From: Acidobacteriota bacterium | Lineage (GTDB): Bacteria > Acidobacteriota > Terriglobia > Terriglobales > SCQP01 | Length of the DNA: 64,000 nucleotides | Direction of reading: 5' to 3' | Assembly (NCBI GenBank): GCA_027459505.1 | Contig: DAIDIE010000006.1 | Span: 57,722-121,721 of the forward strand | Shown here: positions 10,001 to 19,088 of the stretch, piece by piece | Layout: every line of letters starts with the position of its first letter | Position numbering within the stretch: the first letter of the stretch is position 1 | Notes under the pieces: model-generated | What the model was told of the DNA's origin: nothing | Seen by the model: the letters and a program-made list of their open reading frames with translations, nothing else | Database searches by the model: none | Made by a program: the position numbers and the translations under genes

Positions 10001-11425
10001 CTACCTGGTGAGCCGGTAGAGCACGCTTGCATGTGGCTGCAGATCCACTTTCAAGCTGGTCTCGCGGCCGATGTTTTTGTGCGCCCAAAGATCACGAACG
10101 CGGTAAGCGCCCCCCGGCAGGTCTAATTGCCGCCACTGATAGGAAATGCTCTGTGGCTGATCGGAGAGGTTGCTGACCGACAGGTAATAGCCTCCTCCAC
10201 GCTGCGGCCGCGCAGTCCATACCGCGGTGCGATAGGTGGTGATCACCGCGTGATTGTCGAAGGAGTGCTGATCGATGGCCAGCACTTCACGGTTGGTCAA
10301 TAGCTTTGTGGTCCAGCTATCCAGCTGCAGCAGATTGGCGCCGATGATCAGAGGGGAACGCGCCATGGACCACAAGGTCATCATGCTGCGCTGTTCGGCG
10401 TGAGTGAGGCGTGTCGCCCGGGGTTTGCCCCAGCCGGGGAAGGGACGCAGTTGACCGATGGGCAGCATATCCGCGTCCGCCCAGTGCCCGTGACCCTGGT
10501 AGGGCATCCATTCGGCCGCGGTAAAAAACTGGGCCCTGATGCCTTGCGACCACCACTGCCGTGGGTCCTGATGCCAATGGTCCCAAACATCGTCGGACAT
10601 GCGCCACATTTGCGCGTTCCGCCGGACGTCGTTGTGCTCCTGCAGCGGTGTCGGCCCCGGCGACAGGCTCAGCACAATGTGCGGCGCGTAGCGGCGCAGG
10701 GCGCGGTGAATCATGTGAATTTCGGTGCCGCGGTAGGGGTGGGAAGAGATGCAGTCGACTTTGAGAAAGTCCACGCCCCAGCGCGCGTAGAGCTTGGCCA
10801 GGGAGTTGTAGTAGGCCTGTCCGGCGGCGTTATCCTTCACGCCGAAGTTGTCGGTGTTCCAGGGGCAGTCCGCGTTTTTGGAGTGGTCCACCGCATCCTG
10901 CAGGTGAAATTTGCTGCCGGCGATGGGCAGGTTTTGTTCCGCAGCTTGGCGGGGAATACCACGCACGATGTGGAATCCGAATTTCAATCCCAGCGAATGA
11001 ATGTAGTTCGAGAGCGGGCGGAAACCGGCGCCGTTCGCGGCCGTGGGAAAGCGGTTGGTGGCCGGCGTGTACTGGCCATACTTGTCGATCGTGAACTGCC
11101 AGGCGGGCTTGCCGCCACTGGCCGGATTGCGCAGATACCAGCCCTCGTCAATCACCATGTAGCGGTAGCCATAGGGGCGCAGGTGTTTCCGCATCCAGCG
11201 CGCGGACTGCTCGAACTGATCCTGGTTGATGGTGAAGTTCCAGGCATCCCAGCTGTTCCAGCCCATCGGCGGCGTGGGCGTGAGGCCCTCGCCCCGGAAT
11301 TGAGGCCGGTTCGCAGTTTGCGCGTGGGACGCGGAAGCGTGAGGCGCGACAGCTTTCTTCGTGGAATGGGACTGCCCCAGGAGGCTGGTGGGCAGCAAAA
11401 GCAGGAGAGCAAGCGTCTTGTTCAT
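10001..11425 (-). CDS. Glycoside hydrolase family 27 alpha-galactosidase, secreted
   Basis: A 474-residue exported alpha-galactosidase of clan GH-D. The signal peptide MNKTLALLLLLPTSLLGQ fixes the start at ATG 11425; an in-frame start 39 bases upstream would put a polar stretch before it. The barrel opens with TPPMGWNSWDAWNF, continues MVIDEGWY, and shows the nucleophile Asp224 in DFLKVDCIS and the acid/base region RMSDDVWDHW. The C-terminal part is the antiparallel sheet domain (WTARPQRGGGYYLSVSNLSDQ). Substrates are probably alpha-galactosyl side chains of plant polysaccharides or oligosaccharides, in keeping with the GH2 gene nearby. It reads toward the cupredoxin gene but the heptamer array separates them. 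Confidence 0.93.
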   Translation of the reverse strand: MNKTLALLLLLPTSLLGQSHSTKKAVAPHASASHAQTANRPQFRGEGLTPTPPMGWNSWDAWNFTINQDQFEQSARWMRKHLRPYGYRYMVIDEGWYLRNPASGGKPAWQFTIDKYGQYTPATNRFPTAANGAGFRPLSNYIHSLGLKFGFHIVRGIPRQAAEQNLPIAGSKFHLQDAVDHSKNADCPWNTDNFGVKDNAAGQAYYNSLAKLYARWGVDFLKVDCISSHPYRGTEIHMIHRALRRYAPHIVLSLSPGPTPLQEHNDVRRNAQMWRMSDDVWDHWHQDPRQWWSQGIRAQFFTAAEWMPYQGHGHWADADMLPIGQLRPFPGWGKPRATRLTHAEQRSMMTLWSMARSPLIIGANLLQLDSWTTKLLTNREVLAIDQHSFDNHAVITTYRTAVWTARPQRGGGYYLSVSNLSDQPQSISYQWRQLDLPGGAYRVRDLWAHKNIGRETSLKVDLQPHASVLYRLTR

Positions 11426-11825
11426 AGGATTTCTTGCGCAAACCGCGGCAAACCTTGGCGGCAAGAACTATACGCAGGAATGACGCCGCGGTCCAGCGGA
11501 CGCGCACTCGATGCGTCTCCGAGGACGGCTGCAAGCGGAAACCCATTTCGATCGAGGTGGGGCCGCCCCGGCTGGCTGCGGCGGTATTCCGGGCATCAAA
11601 CTGGTCTTCTTAAAAAGCAAAAACTGGTTATTGTCGACTACCAGTTTGCCCGCGATAGTGAACTCATCGCAGCGCGCGATGCTCTCCGGCAAGCGCCGAA
11701 CTACCGGGAGCATTCCCTGCGATACCGTGAGCCGCGCGCCGTGGCCCCGGCTTAGCCGCCCCAGACAGCACCGGAGGATGGCTTGACCACGAGCGCGCGG
11801 ATTCTCTCAGCCAGCGGAGTACACC
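11426..11825. other. 400-base gene-free divergent intergenic region with inverted repeats
   Basis: This lies between the divergent alpha-galactosidase and membrane-protein genes. The short frames in it look like antisense or random translation of GC-rich DNA. It contains AAACTGGT at 11598-11605 and 11621-11628 and the complementary ACCAGTTT at 11640-11647, so one copy pair forms an inverted repeat spaced by 11 bases. This could be an operator for either gene. No clear promoter pair was found. Confidence 0.4.
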
Positions 11826-12782
11826 ATGAAACGGCAACACGATGCCACCATTCGCCTGCTTTATTCCGCCAGCCTTATCGGGTTGGGTATCTTGACCTTT
11901 GTATATCGCGACTTCGCGCTGCAATGGCAGCCGGTGGCGGGCTGGCTGCCCGCGCGTTTCGTATTCGTCGTCCTCTCCGGAGCGCTGTTGCTGGGCACCG
12001 GAATTGGGCTACTGATTCCCGCGTGCAGAAAATGGTCGATTCGAATTTTGTTTCCGTATCTGCTGCTCTGGCTTTTCCTGAAAGTCCCCGCGGTGTTCGC
12101 GGCCCCCACCGTGGAGGGTGCGTGGCTTGGCCTGGCTGAAATCGCCGTACTGTTTTCGGCGGGGTGGCTACTTCTGGCCAGAACAATGGCGACCAAGGCC
12201 CGCCCCACCATGTCGCGTCCGCCGGCGCTCTGGCGCCAGTTCAATAACATTCAGGCGGCCAGATACCTCTTCGCTCTGGCCCTGCTGCCGATTGGCTTGT
12301 CCCATTTGGTTTACTTGCCACAAACCGTGGCGCTCGTTCCCGCGTGGCTGCCGCTGCCCACCAGTCTCGCCTTGTTCACTGGGATCGCCCAAATCGCCTG
12401 CGGCGCCTGCATCCTGAGCTCGTTCGTTCCGCGCATTGCCGCCAACATCGAAGCTGTCCTCATGAGCCTGTTTACCCTGCTGGTCTGGGCGCCCACGCTG
12501 TTCACTACGGCAGACCTTCGCTTTCACCTGACGGCCTTCTTCATCTCCTCGGCCATCACCGCCGCCGCCTGGGTGGTCTGCGGCGACTTTTCCGCCGCTG
12601 TGGCGCCGGAAAACACTTTCCCGGAGCACGTTCGCGCACTGGGCCTTCGGCTGCGCACGCCGTTTGAGGTCCCTGCATTGGCGCGCCCCGAGCAACCCTA
12701 TACGGCGCGCCCCAGCGTTCGGGCGTACGAGGACGGCCAGTCGTACCACCCTGACTGGCTCCGCCCCGGTTCGTTATCGTGA
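11826..12782 (+). CDS. Polytopic membrane protein, DoxX-like
   Basis: A 318-residue integral membrane protein of unknown role. Around eight hydrophobic segments can be seen in two similar halves: residues about 9-25, 37-62, 68-90 and 95-115, then 144-162, 168-190, 196-215 and 228-250. The two-fold four-helix layout is like two DoxX/DoxD-type bundles, but I see no catalytic motif. A polar C-terminal tail of about 60 residues is presumably cytoplasmic. The ATG is preceded by AGCGGAG. It ends 23 bases before a MocR-type regulator, so the two are probably co-transcribed. Confidence 0.7.
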   Translation: MKRQHDATIRLLYSASLIGLGILTFVYRDFALQWQPVAGWLPARFVFVVLSGALLLGTGIGLLIPACRKWSIRILFPYLLLWLFLKVPAVFAAPTVEGAWLGLAEIAVLFSAGWLLLARTMATKARPTMSRPPALWRQFNNIQAARYLFALALLPIGLSHLVYLPQTVALVPAWLPLPTSLALFTGIAQIACGACILSSFVPRIAANIEAVLMSLFTLLVWAPTLFTTADLRFHLTAFFISSAITAAAWVVCGDFSAAVAPENTFPEHVRALGLRLRTPFEVPALARPEQPYTARPSVRAYEDGQSYHPDWLRPGSLS

Positions 12783-12805
12783 GCGACTTCAGAGTACGAT
12801 GAGCC

Positions 12806-14329
12806 ATGCGCCGCGCTTCTTCCGGCCTCATGCCGATCGTTGCCCTGGACCGCAAGGCGAACAGGTCTCTCCAGGGACAGATCTATGACGCACTGCGGGC
12901 GGCCATCGTCGGCGGCGAGTTGAAGCCCGGGCAGCTACTCCCTTCCAGCCGCCGCTTGGCCGCCGAGATAGGCAGTTCGCGCATTCCCGCGTTGAATGCC
13001 TATGCCCAGCTTCTGGCTGAGGGCTACATTGAGACCAAGGCGGGCTCGGGAACCGCTGTCGCCGCCACCCTTCCGGAACTGTTCGCGCACTGCGGGCCCG
13101 CCGCTCCCAAAGCGTCCTCAGCAGATGCCAGCGGCCGCCACCTCTCGCAGCGCTCGGGACAATATCCCAATTTTGTCGCGACGCCTCGCATTCACAATCA
13201 TGGCGCTTTCGTTATTCACCAGCCCGCCATCGATCAATTTCCCTTCCACATCTGGGGCAGACTCGCGGCCCGTCACCACCGCTCGCCGGGATTGAAGCCG
13301 CTGATCCGCATCGACCCGATGGGTACGCCCGCGCTACGCCAAGCCATTTGCGATTACCTGGCCACGGCCCGGGCGGTGCGCTGCACGCCCGAGCAGGTCA
13401 TGGTGGTGTCGGGATCGCAGCAGGCGCTTGATCTCTGCTGCCGGGTACTGTTGGACCCGGACGATTGCATTTGGATGGAAGAGCCCGGATATTTCCTAGC
13501 GCGCTACATCTTCCAGGCTAACGGGTGCCGGCTGGTTCCAGTAAAGGTGGATGCACACGGACTCAGTGTGACGGAAGGCGAAAAAGCCTGCTCCACGGCC
13601 CGTGCCGCGTATGTTACCCCATCGCATCAGTTTCCACTCGGGGCCACCATGAGCGCGGCGCGGCGCATTGAATTATTGCGCTGGGCGGGACGGGCCAATG
13701 CCTGGATTATTGAGGACGACTACGACAGCGAGTTTCGTTTTGAGAGTCCGCCCGTGGCGTCGCTCCAGGGACTCGACCCCAATGGGCGTGTCATCTACAT
13801 TGGGACGTTCAGCAAAGTACTGCTCCCCGCGCTGCGGCTGGGTTACATTGTGATTCCCGCGGACCTGGTGGAACGCTTCCAGGCGGTGCGCTTCTGCATG
13901 GATATCTTTCCTTGCTATTTTTCCCAGGCTGCGTTGGCCGACTTCATGCTGGAAGGGCATTTCGTCCGGCACATTCGCAAGATGCGGTTGCTGTACGGGC
14001 AGCGGCGCGCCGCCCTGATCGAACTGCTGCGGCGGGAGTTTGGCGAAGCGGTGACCATACACGGATCGGACGCCGGCATGAGCGTCACGGCGAGCCTGCC
14101 GCACGGCTTTGATGACCAGGACATTGCCCGGCGCGCCCTGGAACGAAAGCTTTGGCTTTTCGCCCTCTCGCCGCTCTACGCCGGCGCCAGCCGGCGGAAC
14201 GGCTTTATTCTGGGCTTTGGCAGCACCCCGTCCAGCGCCATGCCGGGGGCGGTAAAGCTGCTCGCCGAGCTTGCCGCCGCCAGCCGGCAGCAAGGCCGCA
14301 AGACAAAACGAGCGCGCTCGTCCACGTGA
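12806..14329 (+). CDS. MocR-type transcriptional regulator (GntR HTH fused to aminotransferase fold)
   Basis: A 507-residue one-component regulator in which an N-terminal GntR winged helix (about residues 15-80, GELKPGQLLPSSRRLAAEIG and AEGYIETKAGSGT) is joined by a linker to a fold-type I PLP domain. The PLP lysine is Lys337 in TFSKVLLPALRLGY, with VSGSQQALDL and EEPGYFLA as usual cofactor-site segments and EDDYDSEFRF. Family members include PdxR and GabR, which sense PLP or amino compounds. The recognition-helix segment SSRIPALNAYAQL differs from the common SR.TV..AY. A possible -10 TACGAT lies just before the start. Its target may be the membrane-protein gene just upstream; this is inference. 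Confidence 0.9.
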   Translation: MRRASSGLMPIVALDRKANRSLQGQIYDALRAAIVGGELKPGQLLPSSRRLAAEIGSSRIPALNAYAQLLAEGYIETKAGSGTAVAATLPELFAHCGPAAPKASSADASGRHLSQRSGQYPNFVATPRIHNHGAFVIHQPAIDQFPFHIWGRLAARHHRSPGLKPLIRIDPMGTPALRQAICDYLATARAVRCTPEQVMVVSGSQQALDLCCRVLLDPDDCIWMEEPGYFLARYIFQANGCRLVPVKVDAHGLSVTEGEKACSTARAAYVTPSHQFPLGATMSAARRIELLRWAGRANAWIIEDDYDSEFRFESPPVASLQGLDPNGRVIYIGTFSKVLLPALRLGYIVIPADLVERFQAVRFCMDIFPCYFSQAALADFMLEGHFVRHIRKMRLLYGQRRAALIELLRREFGEAVTIHGSDAGMSVTASLPHGFDDQDIARRALERKLWLFALSPLYAGASRRNGFILGFGSTPSSAMPGAVKLLAELAAASRQQGRKTKRARSST

Positions 14330-14337
14330 GGCGGTCG

Positions 14338-14420
14338 GAGGCACGGCCGCTTTTATTCCACCCGCTTCGAACTGAAATCGCGACGAGGCACGGCCTCATC
14401 TCCTTCGACCCTGGCAGGCT
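14338..14420 (+). repeat. Dispersed repeat, partial copies C
   Basis: GAGGCACGGCC occurs at 14338-14348 and again at 14385-14406 as GAGGCACGGCCTCATCTCC and three further bases, one mismatch from copy B. The second is followed by CTGGCAGGCTTCTCC, an altered form of the CTGGCACGTTCTCC part of copies A and B with the middle deleted. Both lie in the 166 bases between the MocR gene and the HAD gene. Confidence 0.65.
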
Positions 14421-14495
14421 TCTCCCCTTCCACGCCGTACAATGGTGCCGTGCCTGCCTGCACGTTGTGCGGCATAAGCAAAGCCCACCAGAACT

Positions 14496-15110
14496 ATGAC
14501 CACCATCAACACCATTTTTTCCGATGTGGGCGGGGTGCTGCTCACCAACGGTTGGGATCACATCAGCCGCGAGAATGCCTCGCGCAAGTTCCAGCTCGAT
14601 GCGGCAGAATTCGAATACCGCCATACCTCCGTACTGCACCCGTTTGAGTGCGGGCGCATGTCGCTGGACGAGTACCTGGACAAGACGGTTTTTTACCAGC
14701 CGCGTGAGTTCTCCCGCGACGACTTCAAACGCTTCATTTTTTCCCAGTCACAATCCCTTCCCGGACAGTACATTTATTCCGAAATGATGGGACTGGCGCG
14801 GAGCGGGCGTTTTCGAATGGTCATGCTGAACAACGAGTGCGCCGAGATCAACGAGTACCGCATTCAGCAGTTTCAGTTGCGCCAGATGTTCCAGGTGTTC
14901 TGCTCGTCCTGCTATATGAATGTGCGCAAGCCCGAACAGGAAATCTACCGCCGCGGCCTGCAAATCGCGCAACGCAATCCGGAAGAGTGCGTCTTTATAG
15001 ATGACCGAGCAGAAAACCTCGAAGTGCCACGCCGTCTGGGAATGAAGACGGTGCGCTTCGAATCGCGCAGTCAGGCGTTGGAGGAACTCGGGGCCCTGGG
15101 CCTGCTGTAG
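14496..15110 (+). CDS. HAD-superfamily hydrolase
   Basis: A 204-residue haloacid-dehalogenase-like protein. Motif I is FSDVGGVLL near residues 8-16, so the nucleophilic Asp is present but the second Asp of the usual DxD is Gly, as in the YihX / epoxide-hydrolase-N subgroup where this position is often Gly or Asn. Motif II is MLNNECAE, motif III the Lys in NVRKPEQEIY, and motif IV CVFIDDRAENLEVPRRLGM. The substrate is probably a small phosphorylated compound. No Shine-Dalgarno is evident at the ATG. The gene stands between the repeat-bearing spacer and the DUF3857 genes. Confidence 0.83.
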   Translation: MTTINTIFSDVGGVLLTNGWDHISRENASRKFQLDAAEFEYRHTSVLHPFECGRMSLDEYLDKTVFYQPREFSRDDFKRFIFSQSQSLPGQYIYSEMMGLARSGRFRMVMLNNECAEINEYRIQQFQLRQMFQVFCSSCYMNVRKPEQEIYRRGLQIAQRNPEECVFIDDRAENLEVPRRLGMKTVRFESRSQALEELGALGLL

Positions 15111-15194
15111 TGGCCTGATTTCGACTCGGCCCCCATTTCCTCAGGAGAACCAGCACGGCATGGCAAGCCAGTCCGATGCTCAGGGGCTGGTGCT

Positions 15195-15200
15195 TATAAT
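15195..15200 (+). promoter_or_regulatory. Consensus -10 box upstream of the first DUF3857 gene
   Basis: A perfect TATAAT lies 56 bases before ATG 15256. No good -35 is found at 16-18 bases, so it is a weak candidate. If it is a promoter, the alternative upstream start at 15160 cannot be used from it. Confidence 0.3.
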
Positions 15201-15255
15201 TGATGGATATCGTCCCAACAGCCCGATAAAGCTGGGGCGGCACGGATTTTTCTCC

Positions 15256-18200
15256 ATGTTCAAAACCTGGCGCGCCTCCTGCCTGGCGCTGATTTTCTGC
15301 GGAGCGGCCCTCAGCCTAGCCGGCGCCGCCGCCACTCCCAACGTCTCGACCAACTCTTCCCCGCAGCAGCGCTTCAGCGCCGCCCTGGCCGCCTTTCACC
15401 AGGCGCAAAGCGATCCCGAGCGGCTGGTGGCGCTGTACCGGTTGGAGAGCCAGTGCGACTTGCTGGTCAACCAGCGGCAGATCCTGCCCACGCTGCGGCA
15501 ACTAGAGGCGCTGCAGGGCAGCAGCCCGTTGATCAGCGCGGAAGTGCGCAACCTGATCGCCGCCCAGCTCATGCGGCAAGGCGAAGTCACCCAGGCAGTC
15601 GCGGTGCGCCAGCAGTTGGCCTATCTCACCCACTGGCGTGCGGTGGGACCGTTTGACAACTCCAATCCGGACGCCATCGACACCGTGGAAGGGCCGGAGA
15701 AGGACGGCTACGCCCCCAACAAGACGTACAACGGCAAGCAGGGCAAGGTTAGCTGGCGCGTGCTCCCATTCCCCCTCACGGGAGAAGCGGAGAACCTCTC
15801 GCTCTACTTCACCCCCGCCAAGAGCGCCTCCGTGTATCTGCTGACCTGGGTACACAGCGCGGCGCCGCAAAACATCGCCCTGCGCCTGCAGGATAGCGGG
15901 GCCGTCCGCCTCTGGGTGAACCGTCAACTGCTGTTTCAGGAGCATGGGTGGCATAGCAGCGTCAATTTCGACATGCATTCCGTGGCTGCCCATCTGGTGG
16001 CCGGCTGGAACGAAATCCTGGTCAAGGTGGGCGACCACGAATCCCATCCCTGGGACTTCGCCGTTCGCCTCACCACGCCCAGCGGGCGTCCACTGCAGCT
16101 GCCCTCTGACCTTGGTCCCCACGTGCTCCCCGCAGTGAACATGGCGCAGCGCAAGCCGGCATTGCGCTTCACCGTGGCCGATCTGACCTCGGAGGCAAAA
16201 CAGCAGGCGACCACACCCGGCGGACGTTTGCTTTACGCCTGGATCATCGCGCAGAAATCCAACTTCAACGCGGGCGACGACAGCGCCACCGTGGCGTTCG
16301 AGCGGGCCATTGCCCAACAGCCTAACGATGTTCAGGCGCTGCTGGATTTCGCGCGCCACGATTCTGACGAAAGCCGCCGCTACCGCAATTTAGAGCGCGT
16401 TCTGGCCCTGGATCCACAAAACACGGAAGCGTTAACCGGTCGGGGCTGGATCGAGCTCGAGCGACGTGAGTTCTGGCCCGCGCGCCAGGATTTCGAGAAC
16501 GTGCTCAAGCTGCAGGGTGGGGACCTGACCGCCAGCCCGCGCGCCGCGCTGGGCCGCTTTGAGGCCTACGCCGGGGGTGGGGTGCGCGCGGAGGCGCTGC
16601 GCATCGCCGGCGAACTGTGGGCCTCGCACCTCAATCAGGCACCCGCCGTCGCCTCCGGCGTGTCGGGCGCGCTGCAGCGGCTGGGTTATCCATCACAGGC
16701 CTTGCGCTGGTCGCTGGCGGCGTTGAACGTCCAACAAAACAACCCGATGTTGTCGCTGCGCGCCGCCAATCTGCAACGTCAGCAGGGCAACTTTCTGGAG
16801 ACCGAGCACACATTAGCCGGCGCGCTGCGCCTCAACCCCAGCTTTCCTTACTTGATGGAGCTGCACGCCCGCTTGTTGCAGGGCACCGGGCATACCGAGC
16901 TCGCCCTCAACGAAATGCTCCGCGCGGCCGAGTTGGACCCCTACAATCCGGAGTTGCGCGCCCGCCTCGGCGACATGCGGCAGTGGGCCGGCCAGCGCGA
17001 GGGCGGGATCCGGGAATGGCGCGATGCGCTGTCGCTGAACCCGCAGGACTCGGTGCTGCGCGAACGGCTGCAATTGTTAGAGACCGGCGCCACCGCGCAG
17101 CGCCAGTTTGCAAGCTTTGAAGCTCCCTACGCGGTCAGCCTCGCCAGCGCTCTCAAAGGCGCGCCCGCCGCTCGCAAGATGACCGGCAACTCGATTGTCG
17201 TGCTGGCGCAAACCGACGTCACCCAGGTCTTCCCCTCCGGCAACATTGGCAGCTACGTCGAGCGGATTTACCAGATCAATGACCAAAACGGGGCCCAGGC
17301 GCTGTCCAGCTACTCGGTCACCTACGATCCCGGCACCCAGAGTGTGCGTTACACCGCCGCCCTGGTCCGCCATCCCGACGGCAGCATCGCCTATGCGGCC
17401 GCCGCGCAGGACGCGCCTGTTTCCGAAGCGGTCGGCTACGAGACCTTTTACGACGTTCGCAACAAGTACGTCATTCTGCCCAATATTTCTCCAGGCGACG
17501 TGGTCGAAATCGCCTACCGGATCATGCCCAGCACGCTGGAATCGCTCTATGGCGACTACTACGGCGACACGGAGATGTTTCAGAACTCCTATCCCAAACA
17601 ATTCCAGCAGTATGTGGTATTGGTGCCGAGCGACAAGACGCTTTACTACAAGACACAGCGGTTCCAGGGCAAGCAGCAAATCCAACTACAGGGCGGGAAT
17701 CGCGTCTTCCGCTGGAGCATGCGCAACGTGCCCGCCGTCTACAGCGAACCCGACGCACCGCCGCTGATTGAAAGCGTGCCCTCGGTGACGGTCTCGATGT
17801 TCCGCAACTGGCGGGCATTCGGGGACTGGTATCGTGGTCTGATCCGCGACGAGTTTGTCACCGACCACGCCCTGGACGAAACCACCGACAACCTGGTGAA
17901 AGGCCTGACCAGTGAGCGCCAGAAGGTGGCGGCCATTTACAACTGGGTGATCAGCAACACCCATTACGTGGCCCTGGAATTCGGCATTCACGGTTACCGT
18001 CCGTACCCGGTTACGCAGGTGTTTCAGCGCCGTTTCGGAGACTGCAAAGACAAGGCGTCACTGCTGATCGCCATGTTGGCGCGTGCCGGCGTTCCCGCCG
18101 ACCTGGTCATCACCCGCACCCGCGACCTCGGCCTCCCCGATCCGGACATTGCCTCAGTGGCGGATTTCAACCACGCCATCGTGTACGTGCCCTCGCTCAA

Positions 18201-19068
18201 GCTTTACCTGGACGGCACCACCGAATACAACGGGATGTATGAACTGCCCGACGGCGACCAGCGCGCCTTTGTCTTCCGGCTGCCGGTGTTGTTGGCGCGC
18301 AAACAGCAGCAGGCGCACCAGCAGCAACAACCCGGCGGGGGAGTCAGCCGTGGGCCGCTGGACGGACCAGGCTACGCCCCCAACGTCACCCCGGAATTGC
18401 CGCCTCAACAAAACAGCACACAGCGTGTGGTTGAGGGCACGCTGGACCGCGCCGGCAATCTCGACTTCAACGAAACCCTCACGGTGAGCGGTTCACTGGC
18501 GCCCATCGTGCGCGGCTCGTTGCGCATTCCCTCGCGCCAGGCGGGGGCTCTGCAAAACATGCTCAGCTCACGCCTGCCGGGAATTTCGATCACTTCGGTA
18601 CAGGCCTCCGGGTTGGGCAACTTCAACCAGCCCGCGCTGGTGCGTTTCAGCGGCAGCATTCCTAATTTCGCGCAGGCCGACGGCGCGGGAACGCTGATGC
18701 TCAACCGGCAAATGATGCCGGTCTCGTGGCTATCGAAAATGGCCTCCCTCTCGCAACGCGCCACCCCGGTGCTGCTCTCTCCACCGCAGACGGTGGAAGA
18801 GACGCTGCGCATCACGCTGCCCAGCGGCAGTCAGGTCAGCCTGCCCACCGCTGTGCATCTGGAAAACCAGTTCGCCGCGGTGCAGGCCACCGCTTCGCTG
18901 GTTAGCACCCAGGGGCCGCCCGTGCTGGTTATCGAGAGCGTAGTCACCACCAAGACCTCGACCATACCGGTAGCCTCCTACAGCGCCTTCCGCGCATTCT
19001 GGTTGCAGGTCAATGCCGCCCTGTCGCGCCGCATCCTGGTGCGGCTGCCCCCGGCGCAACAGCAATAG
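15256..19068 (+). CDS. Secreted TPR / DUF3857 / transglutaminase-fold protein with intact triad
   Basis: A 1270-residue exported protein. A signal peptide (WRASCLALIFCGAALSLAGAA) is followed by a jelly-roll-like region (about 120-310), TPR-type helical repeats (about 370-610), a DUF3857 beta domain (about 640-830) and a transglutaminase-like cysteine-protease fold (about 890-1010). The triad reads Cys930 in RFGDCKDKASLL, His973 in DFNHAIVYV and Asp986 in LYLDGTTEYN, so it may be enzymatically active as an amidase, protease or crosslinker. A Gln-rich linker (about 1014-1030) and a C-terminal beta region follow. ATG 15256 is chosen for the signal peptide; the frame is open to an ATG at 15160 that has AGGAG upstream. 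A paralogue starts 20 bases downstream. Substrate unknown. Confidence 0.85.
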   Translation: MFKTWRASCLALIFCGAALSLAGAAATPNVSTNSSPQQRFSAALAAFHQAQSDPERLVALYRLESQCDLLVNQRQILPTLRQLEALQGSSPLISAEVRNLIAAQLMRQGEVTQAVAVRQQLAYLTHWRAVGPFDNSNPDAIDTVEGPEKDGYAPNKTYNGKQGKVSWRVLPFPLTGEAENLSLYFTPAKSASVYLLTWVHSAAPQNIALRLQDSGAVRLWVNRQLLFQEHGWHSSVNFDMHSVAAHLVAGWNEILVKVGDHESHPWDFAVRLTTPSGRPLQLPSDLGPHVLPAVNMAQRKPALRFTVADLTSEAKQQATTPGGRLLYAWIIAQKSNFNAGDDSATVAFERAIAQQPNDVQALLDFARHDSDESRRYRNLERVLALDPQNTEALTGRGWIELERREFWPARQDFENVLKLQGGDLTASPRAALGRFEAYAGGGVRAEALRIAGELWASHLNQAPAVASGVSGALQRLGYPSQALRWSLAALNVQQNNPMLSLRAANLQRQQGNFLETEHTLAGALRLNPSFPYLMELHARLLQGTGHTELALNEMLRAAELDPYNPELRARLGDMRQWAGQREGGIREWRDALSLNPQDSVLRERLQLLETGATAQRQFASFEAPYAVSLASALKGAPAARKMTGNSIVVLAQTDVTQVFPSGNIGSYVERIYQINDQNGAQALSSYSVTYDPGTQSVRYTAALVRHPDGSIAYAAAAQDAPVSEAVGYETFYDVRNKYVILPNISPGDVVEIAYRIMPSTLESLYGDYYGDTEMFQNSYPKQFQQYVVLVPSDKTLYYKTQRFQGKQQIQLQGGNRVFRWSMRNVPAVYSEPDAPPLIESVPSVTVSMFRNWRAFGDWYRGLIRDEFVTDHALDETTDNLVKGLTSERQKVAAIYNWVISNTHYVALEFGIHGYRPYPVTQVFQRRFGDCKDKASLLIAMLARAGVPADLVITRTRDLGLPDPDIASVADFNHAIVYVPSLKLYLDGTTEYNGMYELPDGDQRAFVFRLPVLLARKQQQAHQQQQPGGGVSRGPLDGPGYAPNVTPELPPQQNSTQRVVEGTLDRAGNLDFNETLTVSGSLAPIVRGSLRIPSRQAGALQNMLSSRLPGISITSVQASGLGNFNQPALVRFSGSIPNFAQADGAGTLMLNRQMMPVSWLSKMASLSQRATPVLLSPPQTVEETLRITLPSGSQVSLPTAVHLENQFAAVQATASLVSTQGPPVLVIESVVTTKTSTIPVASYSAFRAFWLQVNAALSRRILVRLPPAQQQ

Positions 19069-19088
19069 CCGCCGAACGGAGAGGCGTG

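Noticed and set aside
11468..11713. Possible small gene in the divergent spacer
   Set aside because: The translation is Pro/Arg/Cys-rich noise with no ribosome-binding site; treated as non-coding.
10400..11755. A 451-codon plus-strand frame over the alpha-galactosidase gene
   Set aside because: Antisense shadow of a well supported GH27 gene; no recognisable motif and it runs through the promoter region.
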